This document shows positions 1-9,200 of a stretch of 64,000 bases of DNA, piece after piece (position 1 is the first letter of the stretch; each line of letters starts with the position of its first letter). Origin of the DNA: an uncultured Desulfobulbus sp. GTDB taxonomy: Bacteria > Desulfobacterota > Desulfobulbia > Desulfobulbales > Desulfobulbaceae. The notes under the pieces are model-generated. The model did no database searches. It was not told where the DNA came from and was given only the letters and a program-made list of their open reading frames with translations. A program made the translations under genes and the position numbers. The stretch covers positions 4,188,710 through 4,252,709 of the forward strand of contig NZ_OY760916.1 in assembly GCF_963664075.1 (NCBI RefSeq). The letters run 5' to 3'.

Positions 1-1
1 C

Positions 2-346
2 CTGCTATCAGTGCTCGCTCAACTCGACAAAGAGGTTGACGTGGTTCTCTGCGGACAGTCTCAATTCTATCACAACACTCTTATTGAAGGAAAAACAGGA
101 AAAAAAGTACTGGTTGTCCAAGCTTGGCCTCGGGAAAATGGTGTCGCCCAGATTCAATTACAAATAAGTCGAGCAAGCGCGGAAGTAGTGGCAATGCGTT
201 CAACGGTCCATTCAACGCAAAGAGGATTTGAAAACGATAAGAAAAAAGCTAACGTAGCCACTCTAAATGCTCAGGAACAAATCCAAGCGCATCAACCTAA
301 TTCAAATCCAAGGCTTACCTTGCCCGAAACTCGGGAAACAATGTAA
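2..346 (+). CDS. C-terminal part of a possible metallophosphatase/5'-nucleotidase-like protein (5' truncated)
   Basis: The reading frame is open from the first bases of the window, so the gene starts upstream and only about 114 codons are visible. The segment VDVVLCGQS followed by a short gap, N-TLIEGKTGKKVLVVQAW and then an alternating hydrophobic strand resembles the end of calcineurin-like phosphoesterase domains, where a GHsH motif is followed by an Asn and beta strands. The last 60 residues are polar and look disordered. The family call is tentative because the metal-binding N-terminal motifs are outside the window and the GHxH histidines are not conserved here (GQSQ). It could equally be another secreted or cytoplasmic protein with a similar fold. 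Confidence 0.35.
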   Translation: MLSVLAQLDKEVDVVLCGQSQFYHNTLIEGKTGKKVLVVQAWPRENGVAQIQLQISRASAEVVAMRSTVHSTQRGFENDKKKANVATLNAQEQIQAHQPNSNPRLTLPETRETM

Positions 347-649
347 AACAGATTTACTTCCCTCCTTTTCATACCCACTTCTTTTCCAAGAGCATCTATA
401 TCTCCAATCTGCCGCATTTTACAGGTAATGCCTGTCCACATGCTTCTCGGATACGCCCTCAGAGTAGAATGTAAACATAGCCTCTTGAATCCGTACGAAC
501 AAAATACTGCAATCATGAAGGATTGTTAGGATATTTTTTTTTCGTACCTTGATTTTCTCTAATCCTCTGTGCGATAATGTTTTCGTCTGACCAGTATACT
601 TTCTCTTTCTCCGCTGACTATGCGGTGTTTTTGATGATAGGCGAATATT
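347..649. other. Intergenic region without a recognisable gene
   Basis: About 300 bases between the partial gene and the zinc-ribbon gene. It is T-rich near 530-545 and again before the next start codon, probably leader and promoter sequence for the following gene. No tRNA-like or repeated element was seen and the short open frames do not resemble proteins. Confidence 0.4.
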
Positions 650-1459
650 ATGCGTTGCCCAAAATGCGGATACACATCCTTTGATCATTTGGAAAGTTGT
701 AAGAAGTGTCATAAATCCTTTGGTCCTGCTATTGAGGAATTCAACGGAACTACTTATGAGGCAGTGGCACCGCTCTTTCTCAAAATTGCACGAGAGTTAG
801 AAGAGACTCCTCCACCGGAATCTATGGAAAAACTCGATTTTGAAGAGATTGATTTCGGTGACGAACTCGAAGAAGAGCAAGAAACCAACCTTCGCCAAGG
901 CCTTGATACCGAGTTCATTTTGGATGAGGACATATTGGCCAAAGCCACCAATCCTCAAGAGTCATTTGTAAACGATGGGGAAGAACTGGTTGTCGATCTA
1001 GACGATATGGAGGAGGTCGCTCCCCGGGATGAATTTACCTTGGATTTTGATCAAGGCCCCGGAGATGATGAAGACTCCGAGCTCCCCCCCATTGATTTCG
1101 GCGATCTGGATATCTCGGACCTGGGCCCCCCTATGGAAGAGGAGGAGTTAAAAAATGAGCCGGAAGAACTTCTTTCCCTTGAGCAAGAGGAACTCTCTTT
1201 GAGTGAAGAGCCACTCCTGGAAGAGGTTGCCGAAGCGGCATCAACAGAACCTCCACCCAAATCGGCAAAACCGTCCAAACGAGCAGGAAAAACCGGACTG
1301 GAAGATCTCAACTTCAACGGGCTCGATCTCGAATCACCATCAAAAATTGTTTCGGGTAGTGCCGCTGGTAAACGTTATCTCCCTTCAGTTAAAACCGGAA
1401 CTGCACTTGACAAGTTTGATATCGACCTGGGAGAGCTGTTTAAAGACAACAAAAAGTAA
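650..1459 (+). CDS. Acidic zinc-ribbon protein of unknown function
   Basis: A 269-residue protein. The first 25 residues form a compact zinc ribbon with two Cys pairs (CPKCGY at residues 3-8 and CKKCHKSF at 17-24). The remainder is extremely rich in Glu and Asp with Leu at intervals, for example repeated FGD/DLD blocks, and looks largely disordered until a basic stretch near residues 200-220 (KSAKPSKRAGK). A short amphipathic tail (LDKFDIDLGELF) closes the protein. Many Desulfobacterota encode zinc-ribbon proteins of this kind; their role is unknown to me. No membrane segment or signal peptide is visible. It lies directly upstream of the tRNA-Phe promoter, on the same strand. Confidence 0.7.
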   Translation: MRCPKCGYTSFDHLESCKKCHKSFGPAIEEFNGTTYEAVAPLFLKIARELEETPPPESMEKLDFEEIDFGDELEEEQETNLRQGLDTEFILDEDILAKATNPQESFVNDGEELVVDLDDMEEVAPRDEFTLDFDQGPGDDEDSELPPIDFGDLDISDLGPPMEEEELKNEPEELLSLEQEELSLSEEPLLEEVAEAASTEPPPKSAKPSKRAGKTGLEDLNFNGLDLESPSKIVSGSAAGKRYLPSVKTGTALDKFDIDLGELFKDNKK

Positions 1460-1467
1460 AAAATATA

Positions 1468-1497
1468 TTGACAATAGCATGTAAATTATGCTATTAA
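1468..1497 (+). promoter_or_regulatory. Predicted sigma70-type promoter of tRNA-Phe
   Basis: A perfect TTGACA -35 hexamer at 1468-1473 is followed after 18 bases by TATTAA at 1492-1497. Transcription would begin close to 1504, about a dozen bases before the mature 5' end of the tRNA. Confidence 0.65.
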
Positions 1498-1515
1498 TTC
1501 TGGGCTTCAAGCGTT

Positions 1516-1591
<76 letters not shown>

Positions 1592-1600
1592 GAGATATTA

Positions 1601-1636
1601 AAGGGGTTACAATCAAATGATTGTAACCCCTTTTTT
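1601..1636 (+). terminator. Rho-independent terminator after tRNA-Phe
   Basis: A perfect 14-bp stem (1601-1614 with 1619-1632) with a four-base loop AAAT is followed by a run of T residues. It starts nine bases after the tRNA 3' end. Confidence 0.92.
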
Positions 1637-1808
1637 ATTGCCCTGATTTTGTACAACCTGTACAACTTTCCCGTTTTCCTTTCCTTTCAATCATCCCCGG
1701 ATCCTCCAGAGATTTACCAGTGTTTTGTCTGGTGAAGGTTACCGCTTCTCCATGAATGTGCAGCATAGGGGGCGGAGGTCCCCCTCCTTGATTATATCTT
1801 TTGATAAA

Positions 1809-1851
1809 TTCTATGCGTCGTTTCGCTCCGAAAATGATGACCGGGATCCGC
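1809..1851 (-). mobile_element. Remnant of an IS21-family element end
   Basis: About 40 bases here are the near-identical reverse complement of 3168-3209, the inner part of the left end of the intact IS21-family element further on. The shared core reads GCGTCGTTTCGCTCCG and continues into AAAATG-TGACCGG. No transposase sequence adjoins it, so only a stub of an earlier insertion or deletion remains. The rest of 1640-1997 holds no gene I can support: a 72-codon minus-strand frame (1635-1853) covers this stub and has a proline-glycine run, and I do not regard it as real. Confidence 0.7.
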
Positions 1852-1997
1852 AATAGGGACTATTGCGAACATTTTATATGGCTATCCATAAATATGTACA
1901 TTGACAAGGTTGACGGGATATTCGATATGGGCTCGGTTAAACACGGCTCGAAGACAGGTGCAGCGAGCAAGTTCCTTTGCTGCCTGCCGCTCTCCAC

Positions 1998-2279
1998 TCA
2001 ACCATTTTTAGCATACAGCAATCCAAGCAACTCCCTTTCCAGCAACTGCCAGCAGTCCTCTTTATCAATTTCACCACTCTCAACCGCCACCAGGCATTTG
2101 GTCAACAACAGCTTAATCTCTTTAAAATAGACCAATTTTGCTTTGTGAATGTTCATACTGTGGCAACGTTCTGCTAGCGACCTAATCAGTACTTTCCTTT
2201 CCTCAGATAACTCTGATTTTTTGAGCTCACTCGCCAATATACCTATTTTATCAATGGTATTTTCTTTTGGTTTCCCCAT
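1998..2279 (-). CDS. Small helical protein of unknown function, separated from its leader by the transposon
   Basis: A 93-residue protein starting MGKPKEN and rich in Lys, Glu and Leu, predicted mostly helical, with a Cys near the middle (AERCHS) and no recognised domain. Its ATG (2279-2277) overlaps the ATTCC target duplication of the Tn3-family transposon, so the insertion lies right at the start codon and has replaced the native ribosome-binding site and promoter. On the far side of the transposon the minus strand still carries AAGG and GAGG just before the second ATTCC copy, which looks like the original leader. Expression now depends on transposon sequence. Function cannot be inferred. 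Confidence 0.5.
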   Translation of the reverse strand: MGKPKENTIDKIGILASELKKSELSEERKVLIRSLAERCHSMNIHKAKLVYFKEIKLLLTKCLVAVESGEIDKEDCWQLLERELLGLLYAKNG

Positions 2280-2282
2280 TCC

Positions 2283-2324
2283 GGGTCATCTTACATAAAG
2301 GTACGTTACGCGACATAGGAATTG
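2283..2324 (+). repeat. Left terminal inverted repeat of the Tn3-family transposon
   Basis: Begins GGGTCATCTTACATAAAGG and matches the reverse complement of 26595-26637 with two substitutions. One G appears to have been lost at the tip relative to the right end. It abuts the target duplication ATTCC at 2278-2282. Confidence 0.9.
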
Positions 2325-2410
2325 CAGAAGCCCCTAACTCTCGTTCCGAATTTTGTTGAGCAACCAGGTAATACGGTAGTCTTCTATATAGAACCAGCAG
2401 GGACATTCGT

Positions 2411-2464
2411 ACGAAAAGGTACGGTTTGAAACGTGAAGACGAGATTCAAACCGTACCTTTTCGT
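2411..2464. terminator. Perfect 20-bp hairpin downstream of tnpR, probable bidirectional terminator
   Basis: The arms 2411-2430 and 2445-2464 are perfectly complementary, separated by 14 bases. The stem ends in AAAAGG/CCTTTT. It lies between the left inverted repeat and the 3' end of the resolvase gene, so it may stop tnpR transcription or shield the transposon end from outside transcription. A recombination-related role is an alternative. Confidence 0.55.
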
Positions 2465-2519
2465 TGCCCCTTTCATTGCCATCAACACATGCCTTGCAAG
2501 CATGAGCATCAGTCATTCA

Positions 2520-3062
2520 TTATTCATCGTTTAGCTTCAAGTATCTATAATAGGTAGATCGGCTGATTCCTAACGCAAGGCATATGTCCTTGATCTTCAT
2601 GTTCTTGGCGGTCATTTCTAAGGCCAGTTTAACTTTTCTGTTATTTGGGGAAAGCGACGGTCGTCCACCAATTCTTCCTTTTTCTCTGGCTGCAGCAAGT
2701 CCAGCTTGGGTCCGTTCCCTAATCAGGCCTCGTTCAAATTGAGCAAGTACTGCAAAAATTGAAAAGACTAGCTCTCCAGCAGGGGTGGTAGTGTCAACGA
2801 CACCCTCTGTTAGCGACTTGAAACCAACCCCTCTCTCTTTCAATAAAGTCACTACATGGACCAAATGCGGTAGGGAGCGTCCTAAACGATCCAATTTCCA
2901 CACTATAAGTGTGTCACCTTCTGTGAGATCATTGAGGCACTGTTCCAAACCTGATCTCTCCGATAAAGCTCCACTCGCAATGTCTCTATATATCCGTGCA
3001 CACCCTGCTCGCCTGAGCGCTTCTTCCTGCGAATCAGAATTCTGATCCTTTGTGCTCACACG
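2520..3062 (-). pseudogene. tnpR: Main part of a Tn3-type serine resolvase gene (tnpR) interrupted by IS21
   Basis: Encodes STKDQN onward, with the resolvase catalytic-domain features DTLIVWKLDRLGRS and GELVFSIFAVLAQFERGLIRERT, and a C-terminal helix-turn-helix (KIKDICLALGISRSTYYRYL) that would bind res. The catalytic serine-containing ARVST motif is split: the codons up to ARV lie 2.6 kb away at 5707-5736, beyond the IS21 element. The open frame continues into the IS end as far as an ATG at 3143, but those extra residues are translated terminal repeat and not resolvase. Precise excision of the IS with one CACACG copy restores an open reading frame beginning MGTIFGYARVSTKDQN, the normal family start. 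Confidence 0.88.
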
Positions 3063-3207
3063 TGCGAATTCCAGGCGATCCCGGCCAGCCATTCCATTTG
3101 ATCTCGGCCAGTGATTCCATTTCATTCCGGCCATCGATTCCATTCGATCCCGGTCACTGATTCCAGACCATTCCGGTCACCATTTTCGGAGCGAAACGAC
3201 GCATAGA
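3063..3207 (+). repeat. Left end of the IS21 element with tandem repeats
   Basis: Four to five copies of a roughly 22-bp unit containing GATTCCATT and CGATCCCGGTCA lie in a row, followed by GGAGCGAAACGACGC. The right end (about 5593-5706) holds the inverted counterpart (GCGTCGCTTCGCTCC, then TGACCGGGATCGAATGGATTC). A further stub of this inner segment survives at 1809-1851. Confidence 0.8.
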
Positions 3208-3258
3208 ACCAGATGGTATAGAACCCTTTCTTAAAAGAAATAATTAAGGAGGGGTTCC

Positions 3259-4812
3259 ATGCCAGGCAAGAGGGTATCTATGCGCAAAATACGAGAGGTT
3301 TTACGCCTCAAACATGACTTACGTCGGAGTAACCGGGAAATCGGTTTGAGTTGCGGTATAGGGAGCAGTACCGTTGGCGACTACCTGCAACGTGCCAGGA
3401 ATGCCGGGCTGCGTTGGCCGCTACCGGAGGAACTTGGTGATGCAGAGCTTGAACAACGGCTATTTCCACCGCCCACACCAGCCAACAGCTCCCGGCTGTT
3501 CCCTGATTTTCAGGAAGTCCATAGGGAGCTGCAATCACGAAAGCATATCACCTTGAACCTGTTATGGCAGGAGTACAAGGAGCAGCACCCAGACGGCTAC
3601 CAATACAGCTGGTTTTGTCAGCGGTATCGAGAGTGGGCCGCCAGGCTGAATGTGGTGATGCGCCATGAGCACCGGGCCGGCGAAAAACTTTTTGTCGATT
3701 ATGCCGGCCAAACCGTAGATATCATCGATCCAAGCACGGGCGAGATCCGTAATGCCCAGATCTTTGTCGCTGTGCTGGGGGCGAGCAATTACACTTACGC
3801 GGAAGCCACACTCAGCCAGCAGCTTGAAGATTGGATAGGATCGCATGTGCGGGCCTTCAATTTTCTCGGCGGAGTTCCGGAGGCTGTTGTTCCCGATAAT
3901 CTCAAAAGCGGTGTCAGTAAAACCTGTCGCTATGAGCCCGACATCAACCCAACCTATCACGACCTGGCACGACATTATCAGACCGTGGTCCTGCCTGCCC
4001 GGCCCAGAAAACCGCGTGACAAGGCCAAGGCGGAAGCCGGTGTGCTCCTGGTGGAGCGGTGGATTTTGGCAAGGTTGCGCAAATACACCTTCTTCAATCT
4101 CGCGGATTTAAACCGGGAAATACAACGGCTGCTGCAGATCCTGAACACCAAACAGTTCAAGAGGCTCCCCGGCACCCGCCACAGCCGATTTTGTGAGATT
4201 GACCAGCCCGCCCTCAAACCACTCCCTATGTCACCCTACGAGCTGGCCTATTGGAAGAAGGCGACTGTCCACCTTGATTATCACGTGGAGGTGGAGGGCC
4301 ACTATTACTCCGTCCCTTACGCTCTGGTGAAAAAGAAACTGGATGTTCGCTATACCGCATGTACGGTCGAGTGTTTTTACCGGAATCGACGCATAGCCAG
4401 CCATCTCCGCAGTACTCTTCGCGGTCGCCACACCACCGTCAAAGCACACATGCCCCTCAATCACCAGAAATACTCGGAATGGAATCCTGAACGGTTCAAA
4501 CGCTGGGCAGCCAAGATCGGGCCGCAGGCTCTCCTGCTCACCGAAACGCTGTTGGTTCAGCGCCAACACCCACAGCAGGCCTACCGAAGCCTGCTGGGCA
4601 TTCTCAGGCTGGGTAAAGCCTATAGCGATAAACGGCTGGAAGCAGCATGTGCACGAGCTTTGAGAATCAACGCGCTCTCCTACCGGTCCATCGAGTCCAT
4701 TCTCAAAAACGGCCTGGATCAGAAAACGCTGGTTAACAACGAGAAGAGCAGCAGACCAGTAGAACATGGCAACATCCGTGGAGCCGATTACTACAACTCA
4801 ACAGTCCATTAA
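3259..4812 (+). CDS. istA: IS21-family transposase IstA
   Basis: A 517-residue DDE transposase. An N-terminal helix-turn-helix (residues about 8-55, with NREIGLSCGIGSSTVGDYL) binds the terminal repeats. The integrase-like core contains FVDYAG (first Asp), VPDNLKSGV (second Asp) and DKAKAEAGV (Glu) at roughly residues 145, 215 and 255, and the C-terminal beta domain follows. The start is supported by AAGGAGGGG seven bases upstream. Length and organisation match intact family members, and no disruption is visible. The stop overlaps the istB start (TAATG), suggesting translational coupling. Confidence 0.95.
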   Translation: MPGKRVSMRKIREVLRLKHDLRRSNREIGLSCGIGSSTVGDYLQRARNAGLRWPLPEELGDAELEQRLFPPPTPANSSRLFPDFQEVHRELQSRKHITLNLLWQEYKEQHPDGYQYSWFCQRYREWAARLNVVMRHEHRAGEKLFVDYAGQTVDIIDPSTGEIRNAQIFVAVLGASNYTYAEATLSQQLEDWIGSHVRAFNFLGGVPEAVVPDNLKSGVSKTCRYEPDINPTYHDLARHYQTVVLPARPRKPRDKAKAEAGVLLVERWILARLRKYTFFNLADLNREIQRLLQILNTKQFKRLPGTRHSRFCEIDQPALKPLPMSPYELAYWKKATVHLDYHVEVEGHYYSVPYALVKKKLDVRYTACTVECFYRNRRIASHLRSTLRGRHTTVKAHMPLNHQKYSEWNPERFKRWAAKIGPQALLLTETLLVQRQHPQQAYRSLLGILRLGKAYSDKRLEAACARALRINALSYRSIESILKNGLDQKTLVNNEKSSRPVEHGNIRGADYYNSTVH

Positions 4813-5561
4813 TGGAGAATTACATGCTGTTGCATCCAACACTTGAAAAACTCTATACCTTACGCTTCACCGGTATGGCTGCGGCTCTTGACGAGCAAAT
4901 GCAGATGAACTCTCTTGCCGACATGAGCTTTGAAGAACGACTTGGCCTGCTGCTTGACCGGGAAATAACAGCCAGAGAAACACGGAGACTGCAAACCAGA
5001 TTGAGAGCGGCCAAACTACGCCAAGATGGTTGCATCGAGGATATTGACTTCCGCCATCCACGTGGGTTGGATAAGTCATTGGCCCTCAGGCTGGCCAGTT
5101 GTGACTGGATCAGAGAGCGAAACAACCTGATCATTACCGGCCCAACAGGAGTCGGTAAAACCTACCTTGCCTGTGCCTTTGCTCAGAAGGCCTGCCGAGA
5201 AGGGTTGAACACGCTGTACCTGAGAACGACAAAGCTCTTCGAGGACCTCGCCCTGGCCAAAGGTGACGGCCGATATCTGAAGCTCCTGAAAGCCTTTGCC
5301 AAAGCCGATCTGCTGGTACTTGATGACTATGGCTTAGTCCAGCTGGGGCGGGAGCAGCGACATGACCTGCTGGAGATACTGGAGGATCGTCATGGCTTGA
5401 AGTCGACCCTTGTCACCAGCCAGCTCCCTGTAGACCACTGGCATAAACAGATCGGCGATCCGACCGTGGCAGACGCCATCCTGGACCGGTTGGTCCACAC
5501 TGCGCACAAAATACAATTGAAAGGAGAATCTATGAGGAAAAAGAAGGCAAACTTGACCTGA
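4812..5561 (+). CDS. istB: IS21-family helper ATPase IstB
   Basis: A 249-residue AAA+ ATPase of the DnaC/IstB family. Walker A is GPTGVGKTYLACA and Walker B is LLVLDDYG, followed by a sensor-like TLVTSQLP stretch. It assists IstA in target selection and strand transfer. It begins within the istA stop codon and is full length, so the element is probably transposition-competent. Confidence 0.95.
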   Translation: MENYMLLHPTLEKLYTLRFTGMAAALDEQMQMNSLADMSFEERLGLLLDREITARETRRLQTRLRAAKLRQDGCIEDIDFRHPRGLDKSLALRLASCDWIRERNNLIITGPTGVGKTYLACAFAQKACREGLNTLYLRTTKLFEDLALAKGDGRYLKLLKAFAKADLLVLDDYGLVQLGREQRHDLLEILEDRHGLKSTLVTSQLPVDHWHKQIGDPTVADAILDRLVHTAHKIQLKGESMRKKKANLT

Positions 5562-5706
5562 ATGGCGACAACGAGGTAATGGATTAATAACCGCGTCGCT
5601 TCGCTCCGACCACCCGACCGAGATCACTGGAACAGGTGACCGGGATCGAATGGATTCAGTGACCGCCTTCGACTGGATTGACTGGCCGGATTCCCTGGAA
5701 TACGCA

Positions 5707-5736
5707 CACACGGGCGTATCCGAAAATAGTTCCCAT
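5707..5736 (-). pseudogene. tnpR: 5' end of the interrupted tnpR gene
   Basis: The minus strand from ATG at 5736 reads MGTIFGYARV and then enters the IS21 end. The last bases, CGTGTG, are the target duplication. Joined to 3056 downward it reconstitutes the resolvase start. Confidence 0.85.
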
Positions 5737-5845
5737 AAAATCTCCCCTCGTCTCATTAAACGTATTTTATGGGACAAATCTAGGATTAAATAAACGAGAC
5801 GGGTTTTTGATACACTTTTGGGGTGAATTTGATGTGTCCCAAAAA
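5737..5845. promoter_or_regulatory. Candidate resolution (res) site and tnpR promoter region
   Basis: Tn3-family res sites normally lie directly upstream of tnpR. Here the inverted arms TATGGGACA (5768-5776, reverse complement TGTCCCATA) and TGTCCCAAA (5835-5843) fit the resolvase arm pattern TGTCNNATA, and CGTCTC/GAGACG repeats flank them. The remaining stretch to 6263 is AT-rich with no gene I can support and probably holds the RHS gene promoter. Confidence 0.45.
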
Positions 5846-6263
5846 ACGTTGGTTTTTCAATACACAGCAATGTTGAATAGATTGAGTAAGACAGCTGAAT
5901 CCTTGAAAATTAAACAACAATAAAGAGGAAGATTAAATTCAGGGGAGAAAATGAACCTATTTTTCCCAGTGCTAAGAAGGCTACCAGGAGTATTCTCGCT
6001 GAGGATAGCATAATTCTTTTCCACTCCGTTATATTATTGACCTAACCGATAACTTAACCTGCAACTCCCTCTATCCTCTCCCTCAATTTCGACTTCGATC
6101 GAATCAAAAAAACTATTTATCTTGTTGATGATAGGCGATTAACGTACGGAAACATCATGAATGTCTGCTCAAAATAGTGTTTACAATAACGCCGCGTGCT
6201 GATACATATCGTTACGAATATGACGAATAAAATAATACTAATCGAAAAAACAGTGTAATATTT

Positions 6264-9200
6264 ATGATGTTAAATCGACATAAAAAACTTTTTCTATCTA
6301 CCATTATTCTCATACCTATTATTTTAATTAACAGCTATCCTGCAAAATCAAACGAGTTAAAAAATACAGGAAGTGCACATCCCTCTGTTGTCTCATTTTT
6401 CAAATTTAGGAATAACGATAATTATAATCGAAAAATGAGAGCTATTCTTTCTCAACATATCGCTGAAACGAAAATACTTTTAGATACACTTGAAAAGGAA
6501 AGTTTATCAGATAACATAACAACCAAAACTAAAAAAAATATTGCAACATCTCAACTTGAAGGAAAATCACTCGAGCTAAGGACAGTAAAAGCTGAAATGA
6601 GCAAGTTTCAAGATAGTAACACGAGACTAGCTCTTGAAAGAAGATTTGATGAAATTACCAATAGCATTCAAATAATAAATTCGGCAACCACTCAAAAAGA
6701 GAAACAAACAGAGATCCAAAAATTAAGAGACAGGCTCACACGTTATGAAACATCACGATCATTTTATGACACACCACGCCGCAATCCCCTTGCCCCAAAT
6801 GGATTGAGTGAAAAAGCTCTAGTTCCTCAGCTTCAAGGCTATCCACTTAAAAGTAAATCGAAAAATGATCGTAATGGTTCCACTCAAGCCCCTCTTTCCA
6901 GCAACCATCGGGATGATGGCAAATTTTCTATAACAGGAACACTGAGTAAAGGACTGGAGTTATTCTTTGACTTCCTTATTCCCAGCGCTGCGGCAGCAGA
7001 ATACGCACGACCTCCTGTCGATCCTTTGATTGTAAGTTGTTACGCAAACCAGGCGGACTATGATGCAAATATTTCCCTTGACCTCAAACTGACAGATCCA
7101 GAACTGGAAGTCGATCAGTCAATTGATCCGGTTGCATACGAAAAAATCACATCTCTGGCAGCCCAGCTCGATTATTCCCCGCTTAAAATTCTGGAGTATG
7201 TCACGAATGAGATTGCTTATGAACACTACTTCGGTTCTGTAAAAGGAGCTCTGGGGACACTTACAAGCGGTGGCGGAAACGACGTCGACCACGCCAGTCT
7301 TTTAATCGCTTTACTGCGTGCATCAAGTATTCCCGCGAGGTATGTCAGAGGGCAGATTGTCCTTCAGGATAAAGATGCTCATCTTAACTGGTGGAATGTA
7401 AAAGACTTTGCTGCAATGACGCAAGCAGTACTGCAAACTAGCGAAGAGCCTGTTTATACCCACTCAAATATTGATGGTGGAAGCGCTATTATAGCTACCC
7501 ATGCCTGGGTTGAGACCTGTGTTCCCTATGGGAACTACCGTGGAACCGGAGATACATCGGAAAGTCACAAATGGATTCCCGCCGACGCAAGCTTTAAAAG
7601 ATTTGAAAGAAAAGACGGGGAAGCAGCAAATGAAGAGTTAGAATTTGACTATGCTGATTTCCTGTCCAAAAGAACCAAAACTCTTCCGCACGAAGAGTAT
7701 GAAAAACAACTCCTGGAAAATATCCGAAGTCAAGATCCGAACCTGACAATTGATGACGTAGGTACTACGTGGAAACAGCTTCCTGTTTCATATCCTTTTT
7801 TACCCGACACGCTACCCTATTATGTCTGGGCCTACAAAAATTGGAGTTCAGATATCACAACAGCTAGATCGGCTGTTTTACCAGAGTCGTGGAGAGCTAT
7901 TGTCAAAATAAAGCTTGAACCAAATAATGAATTTTCTATTCTAATGACTGATTTTGCTCAGCACAGGATCAGTTTATCTTTCGAAGGTGCAAACTCAGCA
8001 GATATTACCTCCTACAATAATTTTATAGATGGTGAAATAGAACTTAATTGTGCAAACAGTAGCAGTAATCTTACGGTAACACCGTTTTTTAGAAAAGATG
8101 GTGCCGAGATTTTCGATATAAACGGTGATAGGCTCAATCTCGCAAGTATGACGACCTGTGATGGTAGCAACTTCAGAAAAAGCAAAATGAAAGTTGGTGT
8201 TTGGGTTAACAATTATGTAGTCAGCGCCACGCTACCAGACAAAGATTACCTTGAATTCGACACGATATCACCAATAGAACATTATGCATTAAGCGCTTAC
8301 CCATTTAATGGCTCAAATCGGTACCTTGAGGAAAGGTATAACAGGTTGCTTGAAACCTTGAGCACAGTCACCAAACCCTCAGACAACCGTGATGAAACGA
8401 TCGGTGAATTTCTCCATATTGTACTCACGAAGTACATGAAATATATCACTGAGGCTCATCGTAAAATCGGCCGATTAATGGGAACAACAGGTCGATCAGG
8501 TCATCATATAGGTGTTGCTTCAACCAGAGCCAATATTGAATATGTATTGGATTTACCGTTTGCAATCCAATCAAATAATTTTGTCATTGATGTTCCAGGC
8601 GGGACAAGTAAAGCAGTAAATATTGCCGGGGAAGATATAAACGCTGACGCAACCCGGCTCGCTGGGTACACCTACTCGCATTATGAAAGTTACATATGGC
8701 AGGAGATGGCAGCAAAAGATGCAGTGAGCACGGTTTCCGGTTTGCAGATTGCATCCGCAGAAGAAAATGAAGTGCGATCTTTCACTTCAGCAGATGGGCT
8801 GGACTCTTTTCTCCATATTTGCACGAATCCTTCCTACCCAACGGAATCAAATCCCTGTTATCCGCAGGTTTGGGTAGATAACGTAAAAGCCAATTCTTTT
8901 CTGTCGGATTACGCCAACAAGCTGACCATATCTAAAGAGCCTATAAACTATCGAGGATGGATGGGGCCTGTTTATGCCATAGAACACATCAATGACAGTC
9001 GTTATTTCTTTGGTTTTCCTATTTCCAGTTTTTCCGGTGGATACACCTTAGACACACCGGACCCAATCATTTATTCCGGGATTTCCTCTCCAGAGTCAAC
9101 CTTCTCCAGTGGCTATATACTGCCCCCAATTGTAGTCGATTCTTCTACAAGTGGTGGAGGGGCAACCGATAAAAATAGCATATTAAGTGTAAACGCAGCG

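Larger units (their letters stand above)
3063..5706 (+). mobile_element. Intact IS21-family insertion sequence inside tnpR
   Basis: A 2644-bp element with ends TGCGAATTCCAGG (left) and the inverted TGCGTATTCCAGG (right), flanked by the 6-bp duplication CACACG at 3057-3062 and 5707-5712. It carries istA and istB in the overlapping arrangement of the family. Each end holds several roughly 22-bp tandem repeats of the type ATTCCATTTGATCTCGGCCA, the expected transposase-binding sites. Confidence 0.92.

Noticed and set aside
1635-1853. 72-codon minus-strand frame with a proline-glycine run
   Set aside because: It overlaps the tRNA terminator side and the IS21 stub, has no ribosome-binding site and resembles no protein.
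3063-3143. N-terminal extension of the resolvase starting at 3143
   Set aside because: These codons are translated IS21 terminal repeats. The true resolvase start lies at 5736 across the insertion.
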